Positions 44,077 through 52,877 of a stretch of DNA of 64,000 nt are shown one piece after another; the first letter of the stretch is position 1, and each line of letters starts with the position of its first letter. The translations under genes and the position numbers were made by a program. The notes beneath the pieces are model-generated. The model was not told the origin of the DNA. It did not search any database and worked only from the letters and a program-made list of their open reading frames with translations. Source of the stretch: Pseudanabaena minima (GTDB taxonomy: Bacteria; Cyanobacteriota; Cyanobacteriia; Pseudanabaenales; Pseudanabaenaceae); the NCBI RefSeq assembly GCF_051131155.1, contig NZ_CP159508.1, positions 3,348,001 to 3,412,000 of the forward strand, given 5' to 3'.

Positions 44077-44577
44077 CTGTAGATAGCAGCGATCTATCAA
44101 AAATTAATTTTAGTAGTTGATCCAAATAGCATTTGAAAAAAAGTCTGAGATTTCCATTGATTTCATCGAAATCTAGCAGAATATTTGCAGACTTATAGGA
44201 TCAGCCTACGTATGGGCATTTGAATATCAAGACAAGATGTCTAGAAGCCTCTCCCAGATGCTAGGTATCTTAATAGCTATTCAAATTAGATTGTATTTAT
44301 TCAGTTCTTTCATCTTAACGATGTACTATACCTGAACAAACTTACTAGCGAACGTATGATTCATAAAAGAGTTTAGATACTATGAATCTAATTCTCACTA
44401 TTGATTGATTTAATTTTATCAATACGCGCAATAGCTTACATGATTTTACCCAATTAATACAATAAGCTATCTGAATATTGTCTTTTTTTTATTTTTACTT
44501 TTGCTTAACCTATATGATATCGTCCTTAAAACTATTTGTAGATTCTGGACTGGTAAAAGCTCGGTGATTCGGGTGCT

Positions 44578-44624
44578 TTTCTTGTAAACCTTCTATGACG
44601 AGACCATAGAAGGTTTGCAAGAAA
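44578..44624. repeat. 20-bp hairpin in a divergent intergenic region
   Basis: Arms 44578-44597 and 44605-44624 pair with one mismatch around a loop of about 7 bases. Genes on both sides are transcribed away from it. Confidence 0.65.
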
Positions 44625-44734
44625 GGCGATGATGAAGCTCATTGTTGTTATGGGATTTATCTTCTCACGATTCATTTAGGATTGCTATATTCAAATGCCA
44701 TATTCTCGAAGTGCGATCGCGATAGAATAAAGTT

Positions 44735-45328
44735 ATGACTAGCAATACTCGCAAAGCAAATCTAATTAATGCGATCGCACCTGTGAATCGCGGCTTACAA
44801 ATGTCCGAAAATCAGCGTAAAATGATTTTTTCAGCAGTTGCGTATCTTGAAGAACTAAATCCTACACCTGCGCCTACTCAATCCCCTGAATTATTGGACG
44901 GCAATTGGTTATTGTTATTTACGACTAGCCAAGAGCTTTTGGGAATTGATCGCTTTCCACTTTACAAGCTGGGCAACATCTATCAATGTTTGCGCGTATC
45001 GGAAGGAAAGATTTTTAATGTTGCTGAGATTAAGGGATTACCTTTACTAAGTGGTCTAGTAAGTGTTTGTGCAAACTTTACTGTTGTTTCTGACAAGCGG
45101 GTTAAGGTTGATTTTGAGCGTTTGGTAGCAGGTTCGCAAAATTTAATTGGTTATCAAAATGTAAATAGTTTTATCAATACTTTACGATCGCCTAAGAAAT
45201 TATTGGCGATCGATTTCCAAATTAAGCGAGAAGATCAAAAGGGTTGGTTAGAGACTACTTATCTTGATCAAGATCTCCGCATTGGTAGAGGAAATGAAGG
45301 TAATCTATTTGTTTTGAGAAGAGTTTAA
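44735..45328 (+). CDS. PAP/fibrillin family protein
   Basis: Lipid-associated protein of thylakoids and plastoglobules found in cyanobacteria and chloroplasts, tied to photoprotection and isoprenoid-quinone homeostasis. The 197 residues show the family opening (NAIAPVNRGL, then LEELNPTPAPTQSPELLDG), the signature LDGNWLLLFTTSQELLGIDR, the central IYQCLRVSEGKIFNVAEI and the closing segment YLDQDLRIGRGNEGNLFVLR. A lipocalin-like barrel is predicted for this family. No signal peptide, so attachment is from the cytoplasmic side. A strong hairpin follows, indicating a single-gene unit. Confidence 0.92.
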   Translation: MTSNTRKANLINAIAPVNRGLQMSENQRKMIFSAVAYLEELNPTPAPTQSPELLDGNWLLLFTTSQELLGIDRFPLYKLGNIYQCLRVSEGKIFNVAEIKGLPLLSGLVSVCANFTVVSDKRVKVDFERLVAGSQNLIGYQNVNSFINTLRSPKKLLAIDFQIKREDQKGWLETTYLDQDLRIGRGNEGNLFVLRRV

Positions 45329-45372
45329 CAAAGATGCTGCTTATTACAGCCTATTCAGGCTTTAATGGATAT

Positions 45373-45421
45373 AAAAGAGGTTTTGAAGGTGGCGCTTTGC
45401 GCCACCTTCAAAACCTCTTTT
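45373..45421. terminator. Perfect 23-bp hairpin after the PAP/fibrillin gene
   Basis: Arms 45373-45395 and 45399-45421 with GGTGGCGC/GCGCCACC core and loop TTT, followed by TTTTGGGTTTT. It starts 45 bp after the stop. Confidence 0.8.
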
Positions 45422-45456
45422 GGGTTTTAAGTCAGCGTAAGGCGCTTTAATTACCA

Positions 45457-47088
45457 ATGCATAGTCGATTACTCCCAACCAAGATACACTTTTGGAAGCG
45501 ATGGATTCGTGCTGGCATTTTATGCATGAGTGCGATCACTCTTTCCTTCTTATTTGCCACTAGTCAAATGGCTTGGGGGCAGTCTGATATTCTAAAACTA
45601 AATTGGCTAACTGGTCAGAATATTCCTAATACTCAAAGTATTGATTATGCTGTGGTCAGACTTGATGGCTATCCATTGTTTGTACTAGCGGCTCCAACTC
45701 TTAATCAAAAAGTCTTGCTAGAGCAGCGTGTTCAGGATATTGAAAATCAATTGCATCTTCTGGCTAATAACAATCTTGATGCTAATAACTTGTCAATAAC
45801 TATCAAGATTGATCCTAAGAATGAGCAACCAGTAATTGCGATTCAAGATCGATATCTGATGACGGTGACCAATATTGATGCTCAAATCCAAGGACGAGAT
45901 GCTAAAGATTGGGCTAATCAAATTACGCAGATTTTGCGTAATGCACTGATTAAAGCCAGACAAGAGCGGCAAGTACCCTTCCTAATCAACCAAGGCTTAA
46001 TCGCAGTCGGAACTCTGCTTGCGATGATTTTTGGGATGAGAGCAATTAGCTATTTACAACGACAACTCAAGTTAAAGCAGGAACAAGAAGTAGCTGGGAC
46101 TGAGCCTGAAGGGGATGCCCTTCAGGCTGCTAATGATCCTATTACAGAACTAGAGCAGCGCCTACGTCAAAAACTACGAGCAAACCTCAGTGATTTGAAA
46201 CGACGTGCTTTAGAAATATGCTATTTCAGTATTTTTGGTGTCTGTAGTTTTGTCGTTTTAGGGCTGTTTCCCTACAGTCGCTGGATACAATCTTTCTTAC
46301 TATCGACTCCTCTCAAAATTGCAGCGATCGCCTTTGGTACATACCTGTTAGTTCGGATAAGTAATCTATTGATTGATCGCTTCGCTGGCTTTCTTAAGGC
46401 TAGGGAATTTGAAGTACTGAAGTCGTACCAGAGATTAGATCTGCGCGTATCTACGGTTTCGCAAGTCCTCAGAAATGTTGCAGCGATCGCTTTGATTGGA
46501 TTAGGAGCTTTAGCAATTCTCTCTGCTGTGGGAGTTGATTTAATTCCACTGCTTGCGGGTGCAGGAATTGTTGGTATTGCTATTTCCTTTGCGGCTCAGG
46601 GACTAATTAAGGATGTAATTAATGGCTTTTTGATTATTTTAGAAGATCAGTATGCAGTGGGAGACATGATTATGGTGGGTGAACTGAGGGGATTAGTCGA
46701 AAATATGAATTTACGAGTTACTCAAATCCGTAATAACGAAGGTCAATTCATTACCATTCCCAATAGCTCGATTGCAATTGTCCGTAACCTCTCTAAGGAC
46801 TGGGCAAGAGTGGATTTAGCAATTCGTGTGACCTACGACACTAATCCCGATCGCGCTTTAGAAATTTTAAGAAATCTAGCCGAAGAGATTTACCAAGAAA
46901 ATTTCTGGCGTGACAGAATTATTGAACTTCCAGAGGTTCTTGGCATTGACGATTTGCAACAGTCAGGTATGTTAATTCGGATCTGGATTAAAACACAGCC
47001 ACTTCAGCAATTGCTTGTGGCAAGGGAATTTCGGCGACGGATCAAGTTGAGAATGGAACAAGAAGGGATCACGATCGGGGCGCTTTAA
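45457..47088 (+). CDS. MscS-family mechanosensitive channel
   Basis: Pressure-gated channel that releases solutes on osmotic downshock. The 543 residues begin with a signal-like helix (ILCMSAITLSFLFATSQMAW), an exported N-terminal domain of about 150 residues, and four membrane helices, of which the last pair includes the pore-lining TM3: LIPLLAGAGIVGIAISFAAQ followed by GLIKDVINGFLIILEDQYAV. The MscS beta domain (VGDMIMVGELRGLVENMNLR, GQFITIPNSSI) and the cytoplasmic cage follow. The extra periplasmic N-terminal domain puts it with the larger MscS relatives of cyanobacteria rather than E. coli MscS. It overlaps the 3' end of the converging ankyrin gene by 4 bases. Confidence 0.93.
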   Translation: MHSRLLPTKIHFWKRWIRAGILCMSAITLSFLFATSQMAWGQSDILKLNWLTGQNIPNTQSIDYAVVRLDGYPLFVLAAPTLNQKVLLEQRVQDIENQLHLLANNNLDANNLSITIKIDPKNEQPVIAIQDRYLMTVTNIDAQIQGRDAKDWANQITQILRNALIKARQERQVPFLINQGLIAVGTLLAMIFGMRAISYLQRQLKLKQEQEVAGTEPEGDALQAANDPITELEQRLRQKLRANLSDLKRRALEICYFSIFGVCSFVVLGLFPYSRWIQSFLLSTPLKIAAIAFGTYLLVRISNLLIDRFAGFLKAREFEVLKSYQRLDLRVSTVSQVLRNVAAIALIGLGALAILSAVGVDLIPLLAGAGIVGIAISFAAQGLIKDVINGFLIILEDQYAVGDMIMVGELRGLVENMNLRVTQIRNNEGQFITIPNSSIAIVRNLSKDWARVDLAIRVTYDTNPDRALEILRNLAEEIYQENFWRDRIIELPEVLGIDDLQQSGMLIRIWIKTQPLQQLLVAREFRRRIKLRMEQEGITIGAL

Positions 47089-47639
47089 TCATTAGACACA
47101 TTTCGTAAAATTGCGACCGTCTCTTGCTGATTGCCATCCCATGCCCACATCATCGCTGTCCAGCCATTGCGATCCTGTGCATTTAGCCGCGCCCCTGATG
47201 CAATTAGCGATCGCACAATTTCGCTATAGCCTTGACCTGCCGCCCACATCAGTGGAGTCCATCCATACTTATTGCGGGTATTGGGATTTGCGCCTGACAC
47301 TAATAAAACTCGCACCACATCAGTATGTCCATTCATCGCAGCCCATAGGATCGGTGTCCATCCATGTTCATCGCGGACATTGACATCGGTTGCTTGGGAA
47401 ATTAGCGATCGCACCTCCTTAAGGTCACCATTTTGAGAAGCAATTAGTAATCGAGCATTTAATAATTGAGGATTGGGATTTTGCTTAGTTTTTTGTGGCT
47501 TAACTTGCTGAATTTGATGATTAATTGACTTGATTGCATTAAAGTTTTGAGGTAACTCCTCTGCATAAACCTTTGTACTAAAGCAGAGAACTAAACTACA
47601 AGCCAATAAAAAATTTGAGCGTTTCAAACAAGAATTCAT
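47085..47639 (-). CDS. Exported ankyrin-repeat protein
   Basis: 184 residues with a signal peptide (LLACSLVLCFSTKVYAEE) followed by ankyrin repeats: a partial first one (LLIASQNGDLKEVRSLI), then three standard repeats beginning EHGWTPILWAAMNGHTDVV, KYGWTPLMWAAGQGYSEIV and RNGWTAMMWAWDGNQQE. Ankyrins mediate protein binding; the partner is unknown. Export to periplasm or thylakoid lumen is predicted. It ends inside the last codons of the MscS gene on the opposite strand. The third repeat is shortened, so the domain ends on an incomplete cap. Confidence 0.9.
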   Translation of the reverse strand: MNSCLKRSNFLLACSLVLCFSTKVYAEELPQNFNAIKSINHQIQQVKPQKTKQNPNPQLLNARLLIASQNGDLKEVRSLISQATDVNVRDEHGWTPILWAAMNGHTDVVRVLLVSGANPNTRNKYGWTPLMWAAGQGYSEIVRSLIASGARLNAQDRNGWTAMMWAWDGNQQETVAILRNVSND

Positions 47640-47818
47640 AGATTTATCCCCATCTCAATTTGATCAACTTGATTGATTTAGAGTCGCTCATAGGTCAACA
47701 ACCAACAATCAAGATTGATTTAGAGTCTATGAGCTTGTTTAGCGATCGGCTAGCGCAATTCTGCGGAAGTTTGAGATAATAGTGTTTTTACTAATTTTTT
47801 TAATTTCAATCGCAACCG

Positions 47819-49300
47819 ATGAATAACCAAGTCGATATCGCAAATTTAGACGAAACCCCGTCCCAAATACCGCCTAAATTGCCACTGCTCCAAATGTTTA
47901 GGATCGGGCTATTTCAAATGGGCTTAGGAATTATGTCTTTGTTGATCGCAGGGTTGTTGAACCGTGTGATGATCAACGAACTAGCGATTCCTGCTACCCT
48001 CGCCGCCGTGTTTATTGCGATGCCTCTGTTTGTGTCTCCGACGCGAGTTTGGTTTGGGCAGACATCCGATGCCAAAACTTTATTCGGAACCCATCGCTCA
48101 GGCTATGTCTGGATTGGAGCCGTGATCTTCGCGATCATCGCCTTTTTCACAACACAGGTGATGTGGCAATTGGGACGCAGTGTGCATGAGATTGGCTGGA
48201 ATGGTGTCACCTATGGCTGGACGATCGCCTTGGCTGCTATGTTTGCGCTGTATGGAATGTCGATTAGTCTAAGTTCCACACCTTTTGCTGCGATGTTAGT
48301 GGATGTATCCGACGAAGAGGATCGCTCTAAGCTAGTGGGCATCGTCTGGTCGATGTTGATGGTGGGAATTGTGATTGGTGCGATCGTGGTTTCTCGGCTT
48401 TTGCAATGTTCAGAAGCACCACCTAGTAATATTTCTATTTATACTGATGCGAATAAACTCGCAACATTACAAAAAACAATTAACTTTGTATTTATGGTCA
48501 TTCCTGCGGCGGTAGTTGGTTTATCGCTGTTCGCTACCTATGGCATTGAGCAGAAGTATTCCCGTTATAAGTTGCGTGTTGCCGAAAACCACATTCTCAA
48601 TGGAACCACTGCCACAGAGGATAAACTTAGTCTTGGTAAAGCTTTACGAGTGTTGACGGCAAGCAAACAAACAGGTTTATTCTTCTCATTCTTGCTAATG
48701 ATGACAATTGGTATTTTCATGCAAGATGCAATTATGGAACCCTTTGGCGGTGCTGTATTTGGCATGAGCATTTGTAAAACCACACAACTTAATGCCGCTT
48801 TTGGCACAGGAACCCTTATAGGGTTGAGTTCTTCAGGATTCTTGATTGTGCCGCGCCTTGGCAAGCAAAATTCCACCAAGCTGGGTTGTTACTTAGTTGC
48901 GGGTAGTTGCGCCTTATTATTAATTGCAGGATTTACCCAAAAAATCCCCGTCTTACAAGGTGCTTTAACTCTATTTGGATTTGCTTCTGGAATTACGACT
49001 TCAGGTGCTTTGAGTCTCATGCTTGACCTCACGGCGGCGGAAACTGCGGGAACCTTTATCGGTGCTTGGGGACTATCTCAAGCGATCGCTAGAGGACTTG
49101 CCACAGTTACAGGTGGTGTGGTGCTAGATATTGGCAAAAAAATCTTCAGTTTGCCGACATTAGCTTATAGCTTCGTTTTTGTTTGCGAAGCCGCAGTGAT
49201 GATTTTTGCCGTATTTCTATTAAGTCGAGTCAATGTCCAAGAATTTCGTACCGATGCGAAACAAGCGATCGCTACTGTATTTGCTAACGAAATCGACTAA
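47819..49300 (+). CDS. BCH/PucC-family membrane transporter
   Basis: Major facilitator of the PucC/LhaA family; bacterial members help assemble light-harvesting complexes, and cyanobacterial ones are thought to help deliver chlorophyll to its proteins. The 493 residues contain about twelve hydrophobic helices and the family landmarks: FRIGLFQMGLGIMSLLIAGL at the N-terminus, LNRVMINELAIPATLAAVF, SPTRVWFGQTSDAKTLFGTH (loop 2-3), MLVDVSDEEDRSKLVGIVW and SLMLDLTAAETAGTFIGAWG. The match is along the entire length. It stands 46 bp upstream of a HAD-like gene. Confidence 0.92.
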   Translation: MNNQVDIANLDETPSQIPPKLPLLQMFRIGLFQMGLGIMSLLIAGLLNRVMINELAIPATLAAVFIAMPLFVSPTRVWFGQTSDAKTLFGTHRSGYVWIGAVIFAIIAFFTTQVMWQLGRSVHEIGWNGVTYGWTIALAAMFALYGMSISLSSTPFAAMLVDVSDEEDRSKLVGIVWSMLMVGIVIGAIVVSRLLQCSEAPPSNISIYTDANKLATLQKTINFVFMVIPAAVVGLSLFATYGIEQKYSRYKLRVAENHILNGTTATEDKLSLGKALRVLTASKQTGLFFSFLLMMTIGIFMQDAIMEPFGGAVFGMSICKTTQLNAAFGTGTLIGLSSSGFLIVPRLGKQNSTKLGCYLVAGSCALLLIAGFTQKIPVLQGALTLFGFASGITTSGALSLMLDLTAAETAGTFIGAWGLSQAIARGLATVTGGVVLDIGKKIFSLPTLAYSFVFVCEAAVMIFAVFLLSRVNVQEFRTDAKQAIATVFANEID

Positions 49301-49346
49301 ATAAATACAATTCTCGGCTTTCCGATGTTGTTTATGGTGTAGACCT

Positions 49347-49883
49347 ATGGAACAAATCTTTCTCTTCCTTGACATTGATGGCGTAGTTAACACAAGCATC
49401 AACGCAGATTCACAATTTCTTGGTACATATCAAGACAAAGATCTCCGAGGCTCGCCATCACCTTTAGTCAAGCCACTTCTCAAGGCGATAGATCAAGCAG
49501 AGCATATCAAACCTTTCTGGATGTCTTCGGGCTGGCGGGAACATTCAAATATTTGGAATCGTTGGGCTGGGATTGCCCCTTGGACTGTTGGCTATCCCAT
49601 CACTTTTGCTAAAGCAAACTATGTAATTGGCAGGTATCGAAAACAATTAGAACTCGATGAAATCGACGATAGTAAAACTATTGCAGTGATCTATCATTCT
49701 GGGAATACTCCTAAAATTGTATGGATCGAAGATGGCTTCTCTCAATCTGCGATCGCATGGGCTGCCTTAGATCAGCGCGTAAATCTTATCAATACCGTTC
49801 ATCCTTCTGATCCTTTACTTTTAGGAATTCAAGCATGGAACATAGAGTCCATTTTAGAATCTCTAGACATTAAGTTAACGTGA
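49347..49883 (+). CDS. HAD-like phosphatase domain protein
   Basis: 178 residues with an N-terminal HAD motif I (FLFLDIDGVVN, with the nucleophile and acid Asp pair), motif II/Ser in PFWMSSGWREHSN, a Lys-bearing helix and an acidic motif in KIVWIEDGFSQSAIAWA. The arrangement is like the compact HAD domain of the Swiss Army Knife RNA-repair group (PF18143), not like the large cap-bearing HADs. RNA or small-molecule end phosphatase activity is possible; the substrate is unknown. It follows the PucC gene by 46 bp and may be co-transcribed. No RNA ligase lies next to it, so an RNA-repair role is uncertain. Confidence 0.75.
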   Translation: MEQIFLFLDIDGVVNTSINADSQFLGTYQDKDLRGSPSPLVKPLLKAIDQAEHIKPFWMSSGWREHSNIWNRWAGIAPWTVGYPITFAKANYVIGRYRKQLELDEIDDSKTIAVIYHSGNTPKIVWIEDGFSQSAIAWAALDQRVNLINTVHPSDPLLLGIQAWNIESILESLDIKLT

Positions 49884-49895
49884 GTTCGATATACC

Positions 49896-49926
49896 CATTT
49901 GCGTCGTGCTTCGCACGCCGCAAATG
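49896..49926. terminator. Short hairpin after the HAD-like gene
   Basis: CATTTGCGTCGTGC and GCACGCCGCAAATG pair with one mismatch around TTC, 13 bp past the stop. No T-run follows. Confidence 0.5.
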
Positions 49927-49985
49927 CCAAGAAGCAGTATAGAAATATCTTTACAAGCAATACTCTGTAAAATCTTTAGTGACAA

Positions 49986-50108
49986 CTTATATCTGCCGTC
50001 GATTGTGTTAGGACAAAAGCAAACCCCAAGAAGAGAATGGCGGCGCGAAGCGCCGTCATTCTCTTCTTGGGGTTTATGTCCTCATACACTTGGCGACAGA
50101 TATACAAG
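49986..50108. repeat. 123-bp palindromic element, MITE-like
   Basis: The core is a 25-bp stem (50021-50045 with 50051-50075, one G-T pair) with centre GGCGCGAAGCGCC. Outside it the ends also match imperfectly in inverted orientation: CTTATATCTG...TTAGGACA on the left and the complement of TGTCCTCATAC...CAGATATACAAG on the right. Such nested symmetry points to a small non-autonomous mobile element or a structured RNA; no target duplication was clear. Confidence 0.5.
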
Positions 50109-50194
50109 CAAATTGCTCAATTAAAACTTTAATTAATTTAGTTTTATTGTATATGTTTTCTCATATTTAATTAACTTTTTATCCCTTTTGAAAC

Positions 50195-51877
50195 ATGGGA
50201 AATATAAGCCGCCCAATTCGTAAATTGAACTATCTAACTAATAGGTTTCTGATGCCATTGCTCAGTCTAGCTGTAGTTTTTAGTTTAGTTTTAGTTGCAT
50301 TAGGCAGTTGGAATGTATGGCAAATCTCTCAAAGCTTTAATTTAAAAATTACTCCTGAATTTCAACTACAACGGCTAAGCGATGAGATTATCTATCTCGA
50401 TGAAGTACTCACCATGTCTGCAAGGATGGCATCGTCAACAGGAGATTTACAATGGGAAAATCGGTATCGCACGTTTGAACCGAAGCTTGATGCAGTAATC
50501 AAGCAAACTATTGCGATCGCACCAGAAACCTACGCAAGTCATGCTATCCAAACTGATAAGGCAAACATCAAATTAGTTGCAATGGAAAATGAAGCATTTA
50601 ACTTGATTCGTCAAGGAAAATCGCAAAAAGCTCTTGCTATATTATCTAGCGCAGAATATGAACAACAGAAACGGATTTATAGCGAGGGAATGCAACTAAC
50701 TAGTACAGCTTTACAATCAAGAGTCAAATCCAGCTTAGAATTTTATGGTTCCACTTTGTCAAGGTCTAGTCTATTTAGTCTCTTAAGTTTGCTAATTTTA
50801 ATAGTAGCTTGGATAACTATTCTAGGATTAGTACATCAATACATTAATTATCGTAAACGTACAGAAAGAAAACTTTTAGAAACTAAAACAAAGCTAGAGA
50901 AGACTAATGAGAGTTTAGGAAAGTCAGAAACTGCACTCAGGCAAAAAGCAGAAGCTTTAGAAAAAGCGATGCATGATTTGAAGTTGAGTCAATCTCAAAT
51001 GCTGCAAAATGAAAAAATGTCTAGCTTAGGGCTGCTAGTTGCAGGAATTGCTCATGAAATTAACAATCCAGTTAACTTCATTTATGGCAATGTTAAATAT
51101 ATTCAAGAATATGTCAGTGACTTATTACACTTCATTGGTTTATATCAGAAGCACTATTCAGAGCCAGTTCCTGAAATACAGAGTGCTTTAAATTCTTCCA
51201 ATCTCAATTTTTTGCAGGAAGATCTACTCAAAATCTTAGATTCTATTAAGCTTGGTAGTGAGCGAATTCATCAGATAGTTTTGTTATTGCGAAATTTTTC
51301 GCGTATGGATCAAGCTGATTTAAAAAAAGTCAATATTCATCAAGGTATTGATAGTACATTGCAGATTTTGGAATATTACTTGAAATCTAAGGCTGAGTTC
51401 GTACAGATTGAAATTATCAAAAATTACGGGGATATTCCTCTAGTAGAATGCTACGCTGGTGCATTAAATCAAGTGTTTATGAATATTTTGACTAATGCCA
51501 TAGATGCCTTAGATGAGATGAAATTTAATAAAAGTGACCCTTTAGCAGCAGAAGACCCCAATCTGTGTCAATCAAGACAAATTCATATCAGAACTGCTCT
51601 GATTGATACAGATTGGGTAGAGATTATAATTGCAGACAATGGCATGGGAATGTCAACATCAGTTAAAGATAAAATGTTTGACCCATTTTTCACGACTAAA
51701 CCTATTGGCAAAGGGACAGGTATGGGAATGTCAATCAGTTATCAAATCATTGTTGAGCAGCATGGTGGAGTTATAGAGTGTTATTCAGAACTCAATCAAG
51801 GAACTCAATTTAAGATTAGGATTCCACTTATTCAACCACCAAATCCGCCTAAAGAATTGAAATTAGCTGCACTCTGA
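50195..51877 (+). CDS. Membrane sensor histidine kinase
   Basis: 560 residues. Helix 1 (about 18-44, LLSLAVVFSLVLVALGSW), a periplasmic helical sensor region of about 150 residues, helix 2 (about 190-215, LFSLLSLLILIVAWITILGL), a long coiled coil (about 220-275), the phosphoacceptor His287 in AGIAHEINNPVNFIYGN, and a HATPase domain with YAGALNQVFMNILTNAIDAL (N box), IIADNGMGMS (G1), DPFFTTKPIGKGTGMGMS (F/G2). This HEINNP-type kinase is common in cyanobacteria. No receptor domain or response regulator is fused or adjacent, so the partner is elsewhere. The gene's last 46 bp overlap the converging vWA gene. Confidence 0.94.
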   Translation: MGNISRPIRKLNYLTNRFLMPLLSLAVVFSLVLVALGSWNVWQISQSFNLKITPEFQLQRLSDEIIYLDEVLTMSARMASSTGDLQWENRYRTFEPKLDAVIKQTIAIAPETYASHAIQTDKANIKLVAMENEAFNLIRQGKSQKALAILSSAEYEQQKRIYSEGMQLTSTALQSRVKSSLEFYGSTLSRSSLFSLLSLLILIVAWITILGLVHQYINYRKRTERKLLETKTKLEKTNESLGKSETALRQKAEALEKAMHDLKLSQSQMLQNEKMSSLGLLVAGIAHEINNPVNFIYGNVKYIQEYVSDLLHFIGLYQKHYSEPVPEIQSALNSSNLNFLQEDLLKILDSIKLGSERIHQIVLLLRNFSRMDQADLKKVNIHQGIDSTLQILEYYLKSKAEFVQIEIIKNYGDIPLVECYAGALNQVFMNILTNAIDALDEMKFNKSDPLAAEDPNLCQSRQIHIRTALIDTDWVEIIIADNGMGMSTSVKDKMFDPFFTTKPIGKGTGMGMSISYQIIVEQHGGVIECYSELNQGTQFKIRIPLIQPPNPPKELKLAAL

Positions 51878-52605
51878 CTCACGCGCATCGCTGACTGCGA
51901 GAACACCTGAAAAGCCTTACGAATTTCACCATCGCTATTAGCAGGTGTGAGAATCCATTCATCACGAATTCCCATATCTTTAAACACTTGGCGAAAATTC
52001 GTAGAGCCATCGTCAATACCCATCGCCGCAATAATATGATTTTCCATTCGTAGCATGTCGTGGGCGATCGCGGCCACATCCTTAGCTGTATGACGCATCG
52101 AATGACAATCATCACCGTCAGTAATAATTAGGGTCACGGTGCGAACAGGCACGCCATTATCCGAGAATTCCTGAGACTTCGCTAATACAGTCCCCAATAG
52201 CACTACCGTCTGATCATAAAGGGGTGTACCTTGATTTGGGGTGTAGTTTTTGGAATCCATACGGATCGCCTGTGCGATCGGGCAGTAAGGATAAAGAATT
52301 GTGCCATTGAGATAACGATTGTGAATGAGAATATTATCTTGTTGCTGTGAAGATGTGAGCGCATCAATGACGGAGTTATGTCCGCCGCGCACAGCCTGAG
52401 CATTTCCTGAGTATTGAATCGATCCCGAATCATCGGGCATAATTGTCACTAGCACAACTTCGCTAGACATGACATCATCAACATGAATACCAAGCCCTGC
52501 TTGAATTTGTGCGCCAAGGTCATAAACAGTAAGTGCTTGCAAAGATTCATTGGAAAGGCTGCCATCATCTAAAGCAGATTGAAAGAGATCGTTAATGTTT
52601 GTCAT
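51832..52605 (-). CDS. vWA-domain protein (TerY-like) of the ADP-ribose/kinase operon
   Basis: 257 residues containing one von Willebrand A domain: VVLVTIMPDDSGSIQYSG (MIDAS DxSxS), NQGTPLYDQTVVLLGTV (MIDAS Thr) and VTLIITDGDDCHSM (MIDAS Asp). The N-terminus (about 1-45) is a small helical lead and the C-terminus is Gly/Phe-rich (FNSLGGFGG). There is no signal peptide, so it is cytoplasmic. vWA, PP2C and kinase genes together recall the TerY-P triad of Ter-linked stress loci, and all three are present in this run. Here it comes last, separated from the other genes by a 166-bp MITE insertion. Confidence 0.88.
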   Translation of the reverse strand: MTNINDLFQSALDDGSLSNESLQALTVYDLGAQIQAGLGIHVDDVMSSEVVLVTIMPDDSGSIQYSGNAQAVRGGHNSVIDALTSSQQQDNILIHNRYLNGTILYPYCPIAQAIRMDSKNYTPNQGTPLYDQTVVLLGTVLAKSQEFSDNGVPVRTVTLIITDGDDCHSMRHTAKDVAAIAHDMLRMENHIIAAMGIDDGSTNFRQVFKDMGIRDEWILTPANSDGEIRKAFQVFSQSAMRVSQSAANFNSLGGFGG

Positions 52606-52668
52606 TTTATTTGGTGATTGGTAATTGGTGATTGGTGATTTGGATAATTACGAATTACAAATTAATAA

Positions 52669-52834
52669 CTGATGTTACGTGGATAGAATTCCTACGATCA
52701 TCTAAGTCTAGGGCTGGCACGGGGGCATAACCCCTACAAAAATCTAAATTATTGGGGTAGGGGCAATCCCCCCGTGGTTGCCCTGTCGTGCTAGCAGCAA
52801 AAGATTCATCATCTGAGTTCCACGTAACATCAGT
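52669..52834. mobile_element. MITE copy A (166 bp)
   Basis: Ends are exact inverted repeats of 15 bp (CTGATGTTACGTGGA). Flanking TTAATAA at 52662-52668 and 52835-52841 is a perfect 7-bp target duplication. The interior carries G/C-tract words, including CACGGGGGCAT and GGGGCAATCCCCCCGTGG, that pair as a long imperfect stem. It codes for nothing. A second copy in inverted orientation is at 63645-63809. It inserted into an AT-rich spacer between the OGFr-domain and vWA genes. Confidence 0.88.
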
Positions 52835-52877
52835 TAATAATTCGTAATTCATAATTCGTAATTTGCTTTTTCCTTGT

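Larger units (their letters stand above)
44003..44734. other. 732-bp divergent intergenic region upstream of the surface operon
   Basis: No protein gene recognised. It carries promoters for the leftward surface operon and for the rightward PAP/fibrillin gene. Structures seen: an inverted repeat at 44048-44076, a small GATAG/CTATC stem just after it, a GATTTC/GAAATC stem near 44146-44174, long AT-rich stretches around 44270-44510, and a long hairpin at 44578-44624. The long leader suggests regulated expression. Confidence 0.5.
49884..50194. other. Intergenic region before the histidine kinase gene
   Basis: 311 bp. It contains a short hairpin at 49896-49926 (terminator position for the HAD-like gene) and a 123-bp palindromic element at 49986-50108, then an AT-rich stretch that should hold the kinase promoter. 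Confidence 0.5.

Noticed and set aside
52655..52852. Open reading frame of 65 codons (minus strand)
   Set aside because: It lies inside MITE copy A and its flanks; the sequence is explained by the element and has no Shine-Dalgarno.
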